NCBI GenBank assembly: GCA_964396115.1
Contig: CAYNDL010000003.1
Location: forward strand, 1-39,868
DNA length: 39,868 nt
Reading direction: 5' to 3'
From: CAYNDL01 sp964396115
GTDB taxonomy: Bacteria; Patescibacteriota; Andersenbacteria; UBA10190; CAIZMI01
A program made the position numbers and the translations under genes. Positions 38,961 through 39,868 of this stretch are shown here, piece after piece; the stretch's first letter is position 1, and every line of letters begins with the position of its first letter. The notes beneath the pieces are model-generated. The model worked only from the letters and a program-made list of their open reading frames with translations. It had not been told where the DNA came from and did not search any database.

Positions 38961-39868
38961 TCGGTATTCGGCACTGGAACTTTAATTATTTTATCATCAT
39001 TGTTTTTTGCTCGTCCTCGTCCGTCACCGTTGTTTGTAAGCAGATACAAATAGCCGTCCGGTCCGACAGTGACAGACCTTAATCTGCCGAAAGTATTTTT
39101 ATAGTGTTCCTTAATTTCAATTATTGTGGTGCCCTCTATTCTTGCCCCGTATAGAGCCTCCCCACGTAAGCCGGTAAAGAATAATGTTTTGTTAACAAAT
39201 ACTCCGCCTCCTGGTGCCCATGTCGTGCTCGCGCCAGAATTTGCCTGGGGTGTTTCCATTCCTGATTTGCTTTGTTCTCCTTGGATTATAGGCCATCCGT
39301 AATTTTTCCCTTTTTCTATCAAATTGATTTCATCTAGTCCGGATTGGATACCCGATCTGCCGTGTTCAGTACTCCATAATTTTCCAGACGAATCCCATGC
39401 TAGGCCTTGTGGGTTCCTGTGTCCGTAGGAGTAGACGGCGGATCCAAAAGGATTGTCTTCCGGTATTGAGCCGTCATCTTTAATCCGGAGAATTTTCCCC
39501 GCAAGGCTTGCTCTATCCTGGGCGAGGTTTTCTTTGGATGCGTCCCCGGTTGTTATGTAGAGGAACCCGTCGGGGCCGAATGCAATGCGACCGCCATTGT
39601 GGTTGGCTGAACCTGGGATGTTCTCAACGATGATAAATCCATCCAAAAGCTTATCGTTTTCAAATTTAAACCTCTCCACTTTGTTGGTAATATTTCCTAT
39701 TTGATTTGAAGTAAAATATAAATATAAGTATTTGTTTTGCTCGAAATTGGGATGTAAGGCCATACCGAGCAGACCGCCTTCACCCGAATGTTGCACGCCG
39801 GCAACCGGAATTACTACTTTGTCTTCACTAATGGCAAGAAGTTGTCCATTTCTTTCTGTTACAAGGAT
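38951..39868 (-). CDS. PQQ-dependent glucose/sorbosone dehydrogenase-like protein (5' end outside window)
   Basis: 305 codons visible; the frame stays open to the window edge, with typical family sequence (RNGQLLAISEDKVVIPVAG) before the internal GTG at 39796. GVQHSGEGGLLGMALHPNF, then NHNGGRIAFGPDGFLYITTG, then YSYGHRNPQGLAWDSSGKLW with STEHGRSG, and SVTVGPDGYLYLLTNN are hallmark blades of the GSDH beta-propeller. The His and Arg-Asn residues around the PQQ/Ca site are present. Such enzymes oxidise sugars outside the cytoplasm. Whether this organism can make or import PQQ is unknown. Confidence 0.94.
   Translation of the reverse strand: MLVTERNGQLLAISEDKVVIPVAGVQHSGEGGLLGMALHPNFEQNKYLYLYFTSNQIGNITNKVERFKFENDKLLDGFIIVENIPGSANHNGGRIAFGPDGFLYITTGDASKENLAQDRASLAGKILRIKDDGSIPEDNPFGSAVYSYGHRNPQGLAWDSSGKLWSTEHGRSGIQSGLDEINLIEKGKNYGWPIIQGEQSKSGMETPQANSGASTTWAPGGGVFVNKTLFFTGLRGEALYGARIEGTTIIEIKEHYKNTFGRLRSVTVGPDGYLYLLTNNGDGRGRAKNNDDKIIKVPVPNTDQS

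Noticed and set aside
1..39868. CRISPR arrays, insertion sequences, prophage genes, rRNA and restriction systems
   Set aside because: I looked on both strands and saw no regularly spaced repeats, transposase, integrase, capsid, methyltransferase-endonuclease pair or rRNA sequence.

Overview
The window looks like chromosomal DNA from a bacterium of the Candidate Phyla Radiation (Patescibacteria, probably Parcubacteria-like). This placement is an inference of moderate confidence. It rests on many small orphan genes and micro-membrane proteins, many start codons without a Shine-Dalgarno (SD) sequence, families often met in that group (DUF4256, DUF6496, DUF3096, DUF1801, 7TM histidine kinase with tandem receivers, Pif1-like helicase), and few metabolic operons. 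TGA is used as a stop, so the code is standard. I see no phage, insertion sequence, CRISPR array or rRNA.

Layout. 1-2085: C-terminal part of the housekeeping sigma factor, an orphan 3-hydroxyacyl-CoA dehydrogenase-like gene, and a structured RNA hairpin followed directly by tRNA-Asn. 2086-6800: three exported proteins, namely a DNRLRE/fibronectin-III surface protein, a putative alpha/beta-hydrolase, and a divergently transcribed membrane-anchored protein. 6840-10458: small membrane proteins, an isoprenylcysteine-type methyltransferase, DUF4256, DUF1801 and RibD-C proteins. 10522-15913: an XRE/DUF2178 operon with a large palindromic operator, a GT39-like glycosyltransferase, a DEAD-box helicase with a structured leader, and a FAD oxidoreductase. 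15917-25133: zinc-ribbon protein, HlyD-like adaptor, TerC, VOC/SRPBCC proteins, carbamoyltransferase, and a compact glycoamylase-like protein. 25233-31463: ornithine/lysine decarboxylase, VIT-type transporter, DUF72, and a flavodoxin/Pif1-helicase pair. 31480-39868: ArsR with a DUF302-glutaredoxin fusion, a MacB-like ABC transporter, a ThiF-like enzyme, a FeeM/LuxI-fold acyltransferase, a 7TM histidine kinase with a double-receiver regulator, a DUF892 ferritin-like protein, and a partial PQQ-type sugar dehydrogenase.

Two gene architectures are interleaved. Most AT-richer genes lack an SD, and at least eight start 6-8 nt after an extended -10 element (TGn then a TAnnnT-like hexamer), which predicts leaderless mRNAs. 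About eight GC3-rich genes stand alone on either strand. These tend to have an SD, a 5' leader and their own hairpin terminator, and three of them have a consensus or near-consensus -35/17/-10 promoter. They are 678-1718, 9997-10458, 15917-16423, 16968-17768, 19031-19459, 24180-25133, 27111-27467 and 35343-35969.

The most system-like locus is 32510-38386: ABC exporter, E1-like adenylyltransferase, acyltransferase, membrane histidine kinase and double receiver. A produce-export-sense module for an acylated small molecule is a hypothesis only.
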